In this document: in pieces, positions 36,458-45,590 of the stretch
How positions within the stretch are numbered: position 1 is the stretch's first letter
Layout of the letters: every line of letters begins with the position of its first letter
Assembly: GCF_051209875.1 (NCBI RefSeq)
Contig: NZ_JBNTQY010000001.1
Span: 4,898,001 to 4,962,000, forward strand
Direction: 5' to 3'
Length of the DNA stretch: 64,000 nucleotides
Source of the DNA: Emticicia sp051209875
Lineage (GTDB): Bacteria > Bacteroidota > Bacteroidia > Cytophagales > Spirosomataceae
The notes under the pieces: generated by a model
Seen by the model: the letters and a program-made list of their open reading frames with translations, nothing else
Told to the model about the DNA's origin: nothing
Database searches by the model: none
Program-made: the position numbers and the translations under genes

Positions 36458-37393
36458 ATGATTAACCTTAATCCTTCTCATAGCGAAAATAGGAAGTTGG
36501 TAAGTTTGGTAGAGAATCGAACAATTCATACTTTAAACAATGCCGAACTTAATATTTTTGAGACGCATCAACAAGCCTCTCAGGTTTTGTTACGATTCAG
36601 TGAGCCTGTTTTGGCAAGTATGATAAAAGGTAAAAAAGTAATGCACTTAGAAAATACTCGTTCGTTTGGCTTTTTACCTGGCGAATCGGTGATTTTACCT
36701 TCCAACGAATTGATGTGCATTGATTTTCCCGAAGCGACAGAACTTACTCCTACACAATGTCTAGCTTTAGCTTTTTCTGAGGCAAAATTGAGTGAAACCG
36801 TTGAAATGCTCAATAACAGAGGCACCAAGCAAAATGGCAAAGAGTGGAGCATGACCGACTATAATTATCATTTCACTAATGATGTTGCCATCAATCAGAT
36901 TCTCCAAAGGCTGATTTTTATTTTTGCAGAAAAACATCCATCAAAAGATATTTTTGCTGATTTATTGATTCAAGAATTAATCATTCGTATTCTGCAAACT
37001 GAGTCGAAGAGCCTTTATTTGAAAAAAGCCTTGAATGACTCGAATAATGATCGAATTTCGTTTGTCATTAAATACATTCAAGATAATATTACCGAAGATT
37101 TGTCGATTGAACTTTTAAGTGAAAAAGCTTACATGAGTGAATCTAATTTTTATCGAACTTTCAAACATGAATTAGGTTCATCACCCAACGATTTCATCAT
37201 CGAAGAGCGTTTGAAAGTTGCCGAAAGTTTGCTCAGAAATCCAAAAATAAGCATCAAAGAAGCTTATTTGGCGTCAGGATTCAACAGTTTTTCATATTTC
37301 TGTCGTATTTTCAAAAAGAAAAAGAACCTTTCTCCAACTGAATTTAAAGAAAAATCAAGTTTCCTGAATTTGGAAAAAAGAGGTGGTAAATAA
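36458..37393 (+). CDS. AraC-family transcriptional regulator
   Basis: ATG 36458 (MINLNPSHSENRKLVSLV) gives 311 residues. The N-terminal 190 residues are a sensor of the AraC_N type rather than a simple cupin. The C-terminal HTH pair is ITEDLSIELLSEKAYMSESNF and ISIKEAYLASGFNSFSYFCRIFK. It is divergent from aldehyde dehydrogenase/DUF779, which it probably activates; tandem repeats in the spacer fit its binding site. Confidence 0.9.
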   Translation: MINLNPSHSENRKLVSLVENRTIHTLNNAELNIFETHQQASQVLLRFSEPVLASMIKGKKVMHLENTRSFGFLPGESVILPSNELMCIDFPEATELTPTQCLALAFSEAKLSETVEMLNNRGTKQNGKEWSMTDYNYHFTNDVAINQILQRLIFIFAEKHPSKDIFADLLIQELIIRILQTESKSLYLKKALNDSNNDRISFVIKYIQDNITEDLSIELLSEKAYMSESNFYRTFKHELGSSPNDFIIEERLKVAESLLRNPKISIKEAYLASGFNSFSYFCRIFKKKKNLSPTEFKEKSSFLNLEKRGGK

Positions 37394-37394
37394 T

Positions 37395-37419
37395 AATTGC
37401 TCGACCAAGTCGAGCAATT
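37395..37419. terminator. 11-bp perfect hairpin after the AraC gene
   Basis: AATTGCTCGAC and GTCGAGCAATT with loop CAA start two bases after the AraC stop codon. There is no T-tract, so it could be a REP-like or RNA-protecting stem rather than a classic terminator. Confidence 0.5.
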
Positions 37420-37666
37420 GAGGTAGCCTGATTGCTATATAATTGACTTTACAAAACCTTCTGGCTTTGCAATATATTCATCCTTTTTTTGGATTGAATT
37501 ATGCCATTTTTACATGAATTTTTGATGTTTTTTTGGAATTAGTCTAAAGCTTAATTTTAGTTATACCATTACGAAAACACTTACATCATATCTTTATAAA
37601 TAAATATTCTTCCAAAAAATCAAAAACAAATTTTCACATGCCCTAGGTATGTAAATCATAAAAAAA

Positions 37667-38149
37667 CTACTTAATCGCCAAGCGAGCTGTTAGAGCGATA
37701 TCGTCGAGCCAAAGCCCTGTGTAGCCTATAATATTAAAAGCAGGTTTCCAATCTATGCTTAAATTTAGTGGGATTTCTTTGAAGGTATGTTCAAGACCTA
37801 AGATGCCATCAGCACCAAGTATAGTATTGTTATTATTGTTATCAAACCAAGGATTGCCGTAGCGGTTGCCATTGCCCCAATAGCCTACGTGTCCGCCTAC
37901 ACCATAGTACCAACGCCAAGTATTGACTTTAAAAGCCGTTTGATGAACTTCATATAAACCTGTAAGATTGATACCTCGCCAACGAGAATATAGAATACCC
38001 TCAAATGCTTTCGAGCGGCTCATGTTATACTTTATACTAAGCCCATAGCCATAGTTGAGGCGAAGACCAACGCCTAATTTGTATTGAGCTTGAGCAGAAC
38101 CAATCGCAAGAAAAATGATAATTGTAATGAAGATTGTTGTTTTTTTCAT
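37667..38149 (-). CDS. Small outer-membrane beta-barrel-like protein
   Basis: 160 residues with a signal peptide (MKKTTIFITIIIFLAIGSAQAQ). The rest alternates polar and aromatic residues in short strands (YKLGVGLRLNYGYGLSIKYNM, TWRWYYGVGGHVGYWGNG) and ends LTARLAIK, as in small eight-stranded barrels. Exact function unknown. It is divergent from the DUF4382 lipoprotein. Confidence 0.6.
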   Translation of the reverse strand: MKKTTIFITIIIFLAIGSAQAQYKLGVGLRLNYGYGLSIKYNMSRSKAFEGILYSRWRGINLTGLYEVHQTAFKVNTWRWYYGVGGHVGYWGNGNRYGNPWFDNNNNNTILGADGILGLEHTFKEIPLNLSIDWKPAFNIIGYTGLWLDDIALTARLAIK

Positions 38150-38217
38150 GGTATTTTTTAGTTTGTGAATAATTATTAAATCTTAGAAAAATCTAATTAA
38201 ATGAATATAATCATTAA

Positions 38218-38267
38218 TTTTTCTTGAATTTGTGCAAAATAGTTGTTTTGCACAAATTCAAGAAAAA
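38218..38267. other. 22-bp perfect hairpin in a divergent promoter region
   Basis: The 336-bp spacer 38150-38485 contains no gene. TTTTTCTTGAATTTGTGCAA and two further A residues (38218-38239) are repeated inverted without mismatch at 38246-38267 around the loop TAGTTG. T-runs on one side and A-runs on the other make it look like a bidirectional terminator, although both neighbouring genes start from this spacer. Confidence 0.75.
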
Positions 38268-38485
38268 AAGCTACAATCAAATAATCGGTTCAGTAGTGCC
38301 GTTTTATAGATATATGTTTTCACACAAAAACGATATTCCAATAGAGATATTGTAAGCTTTTATTCCAAATTTTTCATATTTATATGAAATAAATGCTAAC
38401 AATTTTTTGTTGAAAAATCAAAACTTACAAATATTTCATGGGGTAGTTTTTTGTGAAATTTATTAAACTAAAAAACAAAAAAACC

Positions 38486-39463
38486 ATGAAAAACTTAAAA
38501 TTAGCTTTGGCTACAACAATGCTTTTTGCAGGAATTAGCTGCGGAAAGCTCAACGACTCAGTAACACCTGCTTCTCAGCAAGACCCAAATGCTCCAAAAG
38601 GAGATGTCCGTATTGGTATTACAGATGCTCCCATTGATGACAGTAATGTGAGTGCTGCCTTTGTAACTATTACAGAAGTAAGATTAGATGGAAAAATCTA
38701 TGATGCTTTTAAAGGGCCGAAAACGGTCAATTTGCTTCAACTACAAAATGGGAACTCCCTCACGCTCGGCGAAGGTAAATTTCAAACTGGCTCTTTCAGT
38801 AAACTAACATTGGTTTTAGATTATGAAAAAGACCAAAACAGCAATGCTCCAGGCTGTTATGTACAGAAAACTGATGGTTCAAAAGAAGCTTTGGTGATTT
38901 CGGGAAATGCCAGACAAGAAATCGAGATTACAGCCAAAAAATTTGATGTAACGCAAAGTGGTGTCACAGATTTGATGATTGATTTTGATTTACGGAAAGC
39001 AATTAAAGAGAAAAATGACAATAACAAAAAAAGCTTTGCATTTGTAACTTATGGAGAACTGCAATCGTCTATTCGTTTAGTCAATAAAAACGCTACTGGC
39101 GAAATCGTAGGTAAAATAGATAATTATAATGCAGCAACCAATGGCCAAGTGATTGTGTATATTTATAAAAAAGGCGATTTTAATCAAAGCAGTGAAGTGA
39201 AAGGGCAAGGCGACAGTAATGTAACATTCAAAAATGCCGTAACGAGTGCCAAAGTCGATGCTGGAGGTAATTTTAAAGTAGCGTTTTTGGAAGAAGGTGA
39301 TTATGAAGTACACTGTGCCTCAAATAAAAATGCAAGTGGAGCAATCATTGATTTTAGTAGTTTGCTGAGTTTGAATAGCAATCTTAATTTGGGAAGTATC
39401 GCTGTAAAATCTAATGCACAAGTCAATCTTTCACTCACAATCAAAGGTTTAATAGGTTTATAA
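38486..39463 (+). CDS. DUF4382 lipoprotein
   Basis: ATG 38486 gives 325 residues with a lipobox (MKNLKLALATTMLFAGISC). The DUF4382 domain (GDVRIGITDAPIDDSNVSAAFVTITEVRLDGK...) covers about residues 35-200 and is followed by a carboxypeptidase-regulatory-like Ig domain (IVGKIDNYNAATNGQVIVYIYKKGD...AGGNFKVAFLEEGDYEVHC). Probably anchored in the outer membrane; role unknown. It ends at a strong terminator. Confidence 0.8.
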   Translation: MKNLKLALATTMLFAGISCGKLNDSVTPASQQDPNAPKGDVRIGITDAPIDDSNVSAAFVTITEVRLDGKIYDAFKGPKTVNLLQLQNGNSLTLGEGKFQTGSFSKLTLVLDYEKDQNSNAPGCYVQKTDGSKEALVISGNARQEIEITAKKFDVTQSGVTDLMIDFDLRKAIKEKNDNNKKSFAFVTYGELQSSIRLVNKNATGEIVGKIDNYNAATNGQVIVYIYKKGDFNQSSEVKGQGDSNVTFKNAVTSAKVDAGGNFKVAFLEEGDYEVHCASNKNASGAIIDFSSLLSLNSNLNLGSIAVKSNAQVNLSLTIKGLIGL

Positions 39464-39482
39464 AACTCCTGTGACATTCAGT

Positions 39483-39515
39483 AAAAAGCTGTCTTGTAGC
39501 GAGACAGCTTTTTTT
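39483..39515. terminator. Bidirectional intrinsic terminator
   Basis: AAAAAGCTGTCT pairs with AGACAGCTTTTT in a 12-bp perfect stem with a 7-base loop and a T-run. It serves the DUF4382 gene and the convergent esterase gene. Confidence 0.92.
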
Positions 39516-39580
39516 ATTTCATTTTCAAAGAACAAACACAAGCCTTTAAACTCGTATTTGTTCTTTTATCACTGAATAAT

Positions 39581-41122
39581 TTACTGTTTTTTATACTCTA
39601 AAACTCTATTTGCCCAAGGAATAAAATGTTTGAAATTGGGTGCGTCAGTATGTCCACCATCGTGCTGTCTCCAAGCCAAATGTCCATCAAGCATTTCAGT
39701 ATTGACAGGTGGCATTTTTTCGGTCATATAATCATTACTTACACCAATATCTTTTACTCCCAAGAGTTTAAAAACACTCCCTGCTGCTACGGTTGCCATA
39801 TAACTACCTTGTTGGTCAAGCCATTTGGCATCACCTTTTTCTGGGATTCCATAACTAATAAAGGTTGGTCTTGGAGCACATAAAGCAATTAAATCATGCG
39901 AATCAACAGGTAAATCGCAGCCAGTCTTTTTGCCAAAACTTGCTTCAGAAGCTCCATATTTCATATAATTGCCTGCCATCCAATAATATTCTCCACCCGT
40001 TAGGCTCTCAACTGCCTCTCCAAATATTCTACGATGAAGAGTTGTACCACCTTTACCTGATGAGCCAATCAAACCAGTCGCAAATCGTGGTTCGAGAGCA
40101 AGTGTCACCAAAGCAGCTTTGCCATAGCGAGAAACACCCTCGATACCTACCTTTTTGGCATCAATAGTAGGGTCGGTTTCCAAGTAATCAAGACCACGAG
40201 CTGCTCCCCAAGCCCATGCACGTAATGCTCCCCAATCATCTGACTTACGAGGCTGTCCTTTATTCACTAAGCCAATGATTCCTCTCGTAATTCCAGCTCC
40301 ATTATCGGCTTGGATACTTGCAGGGTCGATGGTGGCATAGCCCCAGCCTGCAGCCAATAATTGTTCGGTAGGTGGAAGGTCGCCTGCGGGTGGTGGAGCG
40401 AAAAAGTTAAATCCGGGTAAACGAGTAATAGGTTGGTAAGCAGGATATTGGTCGAAAATAGCTTTCAATGATGGGTCATTTTTTATCATCATTTCTTTGA
40501 AAGCATTGTTGATTTTTTCCATGTGTTCGGGCGAAGGCTGAGCAGGCGATGGAAACGAAGGACGGCCAAACATCATCAGTACTGGCACAGGCCCTTTTAC
40601 ATTGCTTGGCACCACCACCATCATATTGATATCGACATTTATCAAAGGATATTCACTATTATCAACATGCCCGATTACTTGCTTTGCAATCACAGGGATA
40701 CGTCCCACAAATTCTTTGTCCGTAATCTTTACTGTCCATTTGACACTCGGAATATTTTTAGGTAAGCGTCCGTACACTTCCCTTTCGATGTCTTCAATCA
40801 ATTCGAGGCGACGTTTACTCAGCCAAGCCTCTGGAGTTGTTACTTTTGTGCCGTTTTTTAGTGTAAGTAAGTCAGGTAATTGAGGGCATGGATTGGCTAA
40901 TGACTCATCATAATTGGCATGATCAGGGGCTGATTCATTGCCACTGGGGCCAGGTCTCAGGGTTTTTATTCCTAAAACTTGCATCATGTGGTCATGGTCT
41001 TGTTGGTCAGTGAAAGTGACCAATTTAGGGTATTTACTACTGTCTATTTTTACGGTTTGGCCTATTACTATGCCAACTGTACTTAGAAAAAAGCAAAGTG
41101 CAAGCGTATTTTTTAGTTTCAT
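39581..41122 (-). CDS. CE15-type glucuronoyl esterase
   Basis: 513 residues with a signal peptide (MKLKNTLALCFFLSTVGIVIGQ). The nucleophile motif GVSRYGK (about residue 330) is the G-x-S-R-x-G-K signature of CE15 glucuronoyl esterases. LEDIEREVYGRLPK, RAWAWGAARGLDYLE and the C-terminal DGGHTDAPNF with the catalytic His follow the family order. Such enzymes cut ester links between glucuronoxylan and lignin. A GH10 xylanase lies 2.5 kb away on the same strand. An acetyl xylan esterase-type activity is an alternative. Confidence 0.82.
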   Translation of the reverse strand: MKLKNTLALCFFLSTVGIVIGQTVKIDSSKYPKLVTFTDQQDHDHMMQVLGIKTLRPGPSGNESAPDHANYDESLANPCPQLPDLLTLKNGTKVTTPEAWLSKRRLELIEDIEREVYGRLPKNIPSVKWTVKITDKEFVGRIPVIAKQVIGHVDNSEYPLINVDINMMVVVPSNVKGPVPVLMMFGRPSFPSPAQPSPEHMEKINNAFKEMMIKNDPSLKAIFDQYPAYQPITRLPGFNFFAPPPAGDLPPTEQLLAAGWGYATIDPASIQADNGAGITRGIIGLVNKGQPRKSDDWGALRAWAWGAARGLDYLETDPTIDAKKVGIEGVSRYGKAALVTLALEPRFATGLIGSSGKGGTTLHRRIFGEAVESLTGGEYYWMAGNYMKYGASEASFGKKTGCDLPVDSHDLIALCAPRPTFISYGIPEKGDAKWLDQQGSYMATVAAGSVFKLLGVKDIGVSNDYMTEKMPPVNTEMLDGHLAWRQHDGGHTDAPNFKHFIPWANRVLEYKKQ

Positions 41123-41202
41123 TTTTTAAGGTTGAATAGAATATAAAGATAGTATATTTTTATGAGTTGATTGTTGTGGATTTGTTTTTTTGGAGAGAAA
41201 AT

Positions 41203-41240
41203 AAAAAAGCTCGATAGTTGACTATTTCTATCGAGCTTTT
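41203..41240. terminator. Intrinsic terminator between the PhnA-type and esterase genes
   Basis: AAAAGCTCGATAG pairs with CTATCGAGCTTTT around a 10-base loop. It lies downstream of the minus-strand PhnA-type gene. Confidence 0.85.
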
Positions 41241-41263
41241 CCAATAATTTTGGGGTAAATAGT

Positions 41264-41617
41264 TTAGGCTTTTCTTACGAATTCTGACTTCAAACCCATT
41301 GAGCCAAAACCATCAATTTTACAATCAATATTATGCCCATCATTCCCGTCTGTTAATCGAATATTTTTTACTTTCGTACCTGATTTGATAGATTTTGGAG
41401 CTCCTTTCACAGGCAAATCTTTGATTACAACTACGGTATCGCCATCTTTTAGTTCATTCCCATTAGAATCCAATACTTTTGAGCCAGTATCACTGCTATC
41501 TTCTGCTTCTACCTCTTCAGGATTCCATTCATAAAAACATTCTGGACAAATCAATAAACCATCACTCGGATAAGTATATTCACATTTACATTTTGGACAC
41601 GGAGGAAATTCAGACAT
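41264..41617 (-). CDS. PhnA/YjdM-family zinc-ribbon protein
   Basis: 117 residues. An N-terminal zinc ribbon (CPKCKCEYTYPSDGLLICPEC) is followed by the PhnA beta-barrel domain (VLDSNGNELKDGDTVVVIKDLPVKG..., IKSGTKVKNIRL). E. coli YjdM has the same layout; the historical phosphonate-utilisation name is not supported by function. Cytoplasmic, monocistronic. Confidence 0.92.
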   Translation of the reverse strand: MSEFPPCPKCKCEYTYPSDGLLICPECFYEWNPEEVEAEDSSDTGSKVLDSNGNELKDGDTVVVIKDLPVKGAPKSIKSGTKVKNIRLTDGNDGHNIDCKIDGFGSMGLKSEFVRKA

Positions 41618-41764
41618 TTTAATTTTAATTTTATTTACGTTTGACGATTTTTGATTATGGCAAGAGATACCTTCTTATACTTTGTCGCAAAAGTAAACAA
41701 AACATTTTAGAAAATAGGAAATCTACAGATACAAGTTCGGAGAATACATATATTGTTAAGTATG

Positions 41765-42727
41765 TCAATGATATGTTTTATCTAACCAAACAACTACTTG
41801 TTGCCAACTTTCAAGAGGGATTTTAGCGTGCGTTGTATTTTTCATTATCAAAAACTCCTTTTTATTGCCAGGAATTAAGTTATAGAAATCCTTTACTTTA
41901 TCTATTTCAAATAATTCATCTTTATCTCCAATACCCACCAACACAGGGATATTTAGGCTTGCTGGAAGTCTGAGTTTTTTAACATCCAACATGGTTAAAA
42001 ATCGAAGTGTATATCTAAAATTGAATAAAGGGTCTTTCGTGACAGTCATGCCTTCTCTATAATATTCAACAGCTTGAAAAGAAGGACGGAAAACAGAACT
42101 TGCAAAAATTTTAGCTGTTTGAAAAAATGTTGGGGGTTTTGATAAGCCTTTTCTTCCTTCATAAGCACCTGAGAGTAGTACTAATCCTGCAATTTCATCA
42201 GGAACGGCATTTGCTGCACATATCGCAGAAGCAACGCCCAAGCTATGCCCTAAAACAACCACTTTTGTAAAACCAAGGCCTTTGATATATTTGACTGATT
42301 CGGCTAAATCTTCAATCCATCTTTCTTTGCCTGGACTATCGCCACGATTTCCTCCCGATAAGCCATGCCCTCGATAATCTATGCCAAAAGTGGTATATCC
42401 ACCTGCTGATATTGGCTTCCCCGCCATGTCATAAGGGCCACTATAAGCAGTAATGCCATGAAAAATCAAAACGGCAATGTCTTTTTTTGCTGGATTAATG
42501 CTGTCAGGATTCCATCTTCGTAGAAAAAGTGTTTCGCCATCACTTGTAGTAATGAGGTGATGAGGTGCTGTATATTTTTGTCTCAAATTAGCTGCTTCTT
42601 CTGGCGAAACACCCACATGGTGTGTTCTTGATTCGGTTGGAAGGTACGCTAAAATCAATCCTACAATAGAAATTATCGCAACGAAGGCTATAATAACGTA
42701 CAAGATTTTTTTTAATATTTTCTTCAT
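41765..42727 (-). CDS. Alpha/beta hydrolase with N-terminal membrane anchor
   Basis: 320 residues. One N-terminal membrane helix (KKILYVIIAFVAIISIVGLILAYL) precedes an alpha/beta hydrolase with nucleophile elbow GHSLG (about residue 161), oxyanion segment ILIFHGITAYSG and late His in TTHAKIPLES. It resembles monoacylglycerol lipase-type serine hydrolases. Substrate unknown; no operon partner. Confidence 0.85.
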   Translation of the reverse strand: MKKILKKILYVIIAFVAIISIVGLILAYLPTESRTHHVGVSPEEAANLRQKYTAPHHLITTSDGETLFLRRWNPDSINPAKKDIAVLIFHGITAYSGPYDMAGKPISAGGYTTFGIDYRGHGLSGGNRGDSPGKERWIEDLAESVKYIKGLGFTKVVVLGHSLGVASAICAANAVPDEIAGLVLLSGAYEGRKGLSKPPTFFQTAKIFASSVFRPSFQAVEYYREGMTVTKDPLFNFRYTLRFLTMLDVKKLRLPASLNIPVLVGIGDKDELFEIDKVKDFYNLIPGNKKEFLIMKNTTHAKIPLESWQQVVVWLDKTYH

Positions 42728-43059
42728 AGTTAGGTTTTTTTATGCAATATCATTACAATCTCAACTTAAACCAAACAATCAAAAATATATTTATCATTCG
42801 ACAATATTCGCAATTATTAAACTCAAATCGTGCATGACAAAAGCTATTGATATCATATAAATTACTGATATACAACAAGATACAAGCTTTATAGAGAGCA
42901 AAGGTTTAGCTAATTTGTACATGAGTAAAGGAATCATTTATCTGTGTTTTTTTTGCATTCTTAAAAAGCATTAGTCTCATGTGATTGTGATGACTGACCT
43001 ATTATTCAACCTAACAAAGCTCCACCCCTCATTTGAACCATTACCTTCTTCAAATCACT
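42728..43059. other. Gene-free AT-rich spacer before the minisatellite
   Basis: I see no open frame with coding character, hairpin or clear promoter here; only short homopolymer runs. Confidence 0.6.
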
Positions 43060-43479
43060 TCTGTCACTCATGTAATTGCCTCTGTCACTCATGGAATTGC
43101 TTCTGTCACCCATGTAATTGCCTCTGTCACTCATGGAATCGCTTCTGTCACTCGTGGAATTACCTCTGTCACTCGTGGAATTACCTCTGTCACTCGTGGA
43201 ATTGCTTCCGTCACTCGTGGAATTGCTTCTGTCACTCGTGGAATTGCTTCCGTCACTCGTGGAATTACCTCTGTCACTCGTGGAATCGCTTCTGTCACTC
43301 GTGGAATTGCTTCTGTCACTCGTGGAATTGCTTCCGTCACTCGTGGAATTACCTCTGTCACTCGTGGAATTACCTCTGTCACTCGTGGAATTACTTCTGT
43401 CACTCGTGGAATTACTTCCGTCACTTGTGAAATTACTTCCGTCACTTGTGAAATTACCTCTGTCATTCGTGGAATCGCA
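43060..43479. repeat. Minisatellite: 20 tandem copies of a 21-bp unit
   Basis: Units begin TCTGTCACTC or TCCGTCACTC and have a period of exactly 21 bp for 20 copies without an indel. Differences are point changes only (tct/tcc, cat/cgt/tgt, gga/gta/gaa, att/atc, gct/gcc/act/acc); the first four copies carry cat where most later ones have cgt. Because 21 is a multiple of three, frames stay open on both strands: plus frame S-V-T-R-G-I-A/T, minus frame A/V-I-P-R-V-T-E. No start site, signal peptide or upstream promoter supports translation. It fills the spacer between the alpha/beta hydrolase promoter region and the xylanase terminator. There are no spacers, so it is not CRISPR. Confidence 0.95.
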
Positions 43480-43503
43480 TGTCTTGTCCTAAAATAACTT
43501 TAC

Positions 43504-43543
43504 AAAAAAATCCCCAAACTTATGAAAGAATGGGGATTTTTTA
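43504..43543. terminator. Intrinsic terminator after the xylanase gene
   Basis: AAAAAATCCCCA and TGGGGATTTTTT form a 12-bp perfect stem. It lies downstream of the minus-strand GH10 gene. A near copy occurs at 44762-44800. Confidence 0.88.
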
Positions 43544-43580
43544 ATTTTCGCCAATGCTAAAGCAGCAGTAATCTAAATTT

Positions 43581-44729
43581 TCATGGCTTCTTCAATTTCT
43601 CTGGCAAACTCAACACAGCATCAAAGGCGGGTTTAGGTTGCTTGTTTCTATCCCAAAGCAAAGGGTAATTGGTTCGATTAGGTATCGGATAACCATTTTT
43701 CCAAGACATACCATCATGGATTCCCCACATGGTTACTCTGTCTATTTTATCACGTTTTTTATAAAAAATCTCGAATAATTGAGCGTATCTATTGGCCAAT
43801 TGGTTTTGAATTTCAGTGGGTAAACCTTTGCTATACGGGTCAAGAAACTCCTTAAACTCTTCATTTTGAAATTGTTTTTCACTCATCCCTTGTCCAATTA
43901 CTTGTCCTTCTTTAGTCAACGGTAGCACGTCAACATCCAGTTCTGTAATCATCACTTTTACACCCAGAGCGGCATAGGCTTCTATTGCAGCTTCGATATA
44001 CTCAGTTTTTGGATAGTTCAGTCCCCAATGCCCTTGTATTCCGATTCCATCAATTTTAATACCTTCTTTTTGGAGCATTTTTACCATTCTCACGATTCCA
44101 TCTCGTTTGGTTGGTCGCCAAGCATTAAAATCATTGTAATATAGTTCGGTATTAGGAGAAAATTCGGCAGCATATTTAAAAGCTAACTTTACCAATTCAT
44201 CACCACTACCAACGCCTTTCACCCACGTTGTTGGTCGATAATTTCCGTCATCATCAATCACTTCATTGACCACATCCCAAGCATTGACTTTGCCATCGTA
44301 TCTTCCTGCAATGGTTTTGATATGCTCACGCAAACGTTCAACAACTTCTTCTTTGTTTTTGGGCTTGCCGTCTTCATTCTGAAAAAACCATGCGGGTGTT
44401 TGATTGTGCCAAACAAGCGTATGAGCAATGATAAACATATTATTTTTTTTACCAAACTCAACAAACGCATCGGCTGGTGCGTAATTGAACACATTAGGCT
44501 TAGGATTAATGCGTTCGGCTTTCATTGAGTTTTCAATCGTAATAGAATTGAACTGTTTCACGACAATCTCTTGCGAGGCTTTGTCTTGACCCGAAACGAT
44601 GCCATCATTTACCGCAACTCCCATTTTGAAAGCATCTTTGTAGGCTTCTTTGAGTGTTGTTTGTGAAAAACAATAATTCGATAATAGCACTAAAAAAGAA
44701 TAGCGAAGTGTTTGAGAGATAGTAATCAT
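43581..44729 (-). CDS. Endo-1,4-beta-xylanase, glycoside hydrolase family 10
   Basis: 382 residues with a signal peptide (ISQTLRYSFLVLLSNYCFSQ). The acid/base Glu lies in AWDVVNEVIDD (about residue 155) and the nucleophile Glu in MITELDVDVLP (about residue 263). HTLVWHNQTPAWFF, GIGIQGHW and VTMWGIHDGMSW complete the GH10 pattern. A single catalytic domain with no visible carbohydrate-binding module or T9SS sorting domain. Together with the CE15-type esterase it points to xylan degradation. Confidence 0.95.
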   Translation of the reverse strand: MITISQTLRYSFLVLLSNYCFSQTTLKEAYKDAFKMGVAVNDGIVSGQDKASQEIVVKQFNSITIENSMKAERINPKPNVFNYAPADAFVEFGKKNNMFIIAHTLVWHNQTPAWFFQNEDGKPKNKEEVVERLREHIKTIAGRYDGKVNAWDVVNEVIDDDGNYRPTTWVKGVGSGDELVKLAFKYAAEFSPNTELYYNDFNAWRPTKRDGIVRMVKMLQKEGIKIDGIGIQGHWGLNYPKTEYIEAAIEAYAALGVKVMITELDVDVLPLTKEGQVIGQGMSEKQFQNEEFKEFLDPYSKGLPTEIQNQLANRYAQLFEIFYKKRDKIDRVTMWGIHDGMSWKNGYPIPNRTNYPLLWDRNKQPKPAFDAVLSLPEKLKKP

Positions 44730-44761
44730 TTGTTTAAGGTTGAATTTTAGTTTAAATAAAC

Positions 44762-44800
44762 AAAAAAATCCCCAAACTCTTACGAGAATGGGGATTTTTT
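44762..44800. terminator. Intrinsic terminator, near copy of the one at 43504
   Basis: AAAAAATCCCCA and TGGGGATTTTTT again form the stem, with a slightly different loop. It lies between the VOC gene end and the start of the xylanase gene, so the xylanase is bracketed by two almost identical terminators. Confidence 0.85.
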
Positions 44801-44852
44801 GTAGAGAAAAAAACTTTATGCGATAGCCTCAGCCTCTATTTTTGGATGAATA

Positions 44853-44889
44853 TTTCGTTCCCTCAGCACGGGACTCTGAGGGAACGAAA
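44853..44889. repeat. Solo hairpin of the GTTCCCTCAGAG repeat family
   Basis: TTTCGTTCCCTCAG pairs with CTGAGGGAACGAAA (14 bp, no mismatch) around CACGGGACT. The 18 bases before it, tatttttggatgaatatt, also occur inside the full elements at 46053 and 50760, so this is a rearranged member of the same family. It lies just downstream of the VOC gene and may act as its terminator. Confidence 0.75.
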
Positions 44890-44906
44890 ATTTTATAAAC
44901 ACACTG

Positions 44907-45413
44907 TTAGCGGTTCGTGCTATTGTTTGCAGGCATTGCTTCTATAACGTGTATTTCGTTTCCATCAGGGTCTTTTATCTCGATAGTTTTCGCACCGTAG
45001 GGCATTCTTTCAATAATCGGCTGCTTGTATTTGCCTGATTTGTAATCGCTGCTCACTTCCATAAGCCTCTTCAAAAAAGCATCCATAGAAATTACCATAA
45101 AACCTAAGTGTACAAAACCTACATGTCCTGGTTCTGAAGGTACGTCACTGATAACTTTAGTGGTGTCGTTGACCCACTGTGATAAATGGAGTTCAATACC
45201 CTCACCAACTCTCAACCATTTTACAATGTATTGAGGGCTTGGAGGAAAGGGATACGGTATGGTGTCTAACTGAAAGACTTTGGTGTAAAAAGCTACACTA
45301 CTTTCCAAGTTCTGCACATCCAATAGAGTATGGTTATACCAGGAAGCATGTTTTTGTGCAAATCCAGAAAATGTCGTTAAGAAAAGAAGTAGAAAGGTAA
45401 TGTGTTTTATCAT
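44907..45413 (-). CDS. Secreted VOC/glyoxalase-fold protein
   Basis: ATG 45413 gives 168 residues with a signal peptide (MIKHITFLLLFLTTFSGFAQ); the longer start adds eight charged residues. A single vicinal-oxygen-chelate unit follows (NHTLLDVQNLESSVAFYTKVFQL, IELHLSQWV, VGFVHLGFMVISMDAFLKRL, IEIKDPDGNEIHVIEAMP), with candidate metal ligands His, Glu, His and Glu. Export of a VOC protein is unusual but occurs in Bacteroidota. Substrate unknown. Confidence 0.82.
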   Translation of the reverse strand: MIKHITFLLLFLTTFSGFAQKHASWYNHTLLDVQNLESSVAFYTKVFQLDTIPYPFPPSPQYIVKWLRVGEGIELHLSQWVNDTTKVISDVPSEPGHVGFVHLGFMVISMDAFLKRLMEVSSDYKSGKYKQPIIERMPYGAKTIEIKDPDGNEIHVIEAMPANNSTNR

Positions 45414-45590
45414 TGATTTACGTTTTAATTGTTCCATGAACGAAGCGAGGGAATTGCATGACCGCTAACTCTCAAATATACGAAAGTTTTGTCGTACTTT
45501 TTGTGTTGTTTATCACTTATCGAATACAAAATTGTATTTTATAGGTCGTGCTTTTTATATTGTTAATAAAACCACCGTTTTCTTTACTCA

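Noticed and set aside
43060..43479. CRISPR array
   Set aside because: Units are contiguous with no spacers, and there are no cas genes in the window.
42981..43497. Long open frames through the minisatellite on both strands
   Set aside because: They stay open only because the 21-bp unit is a multiple of three; no promoter, signal peptide or conserved domain supports translation.
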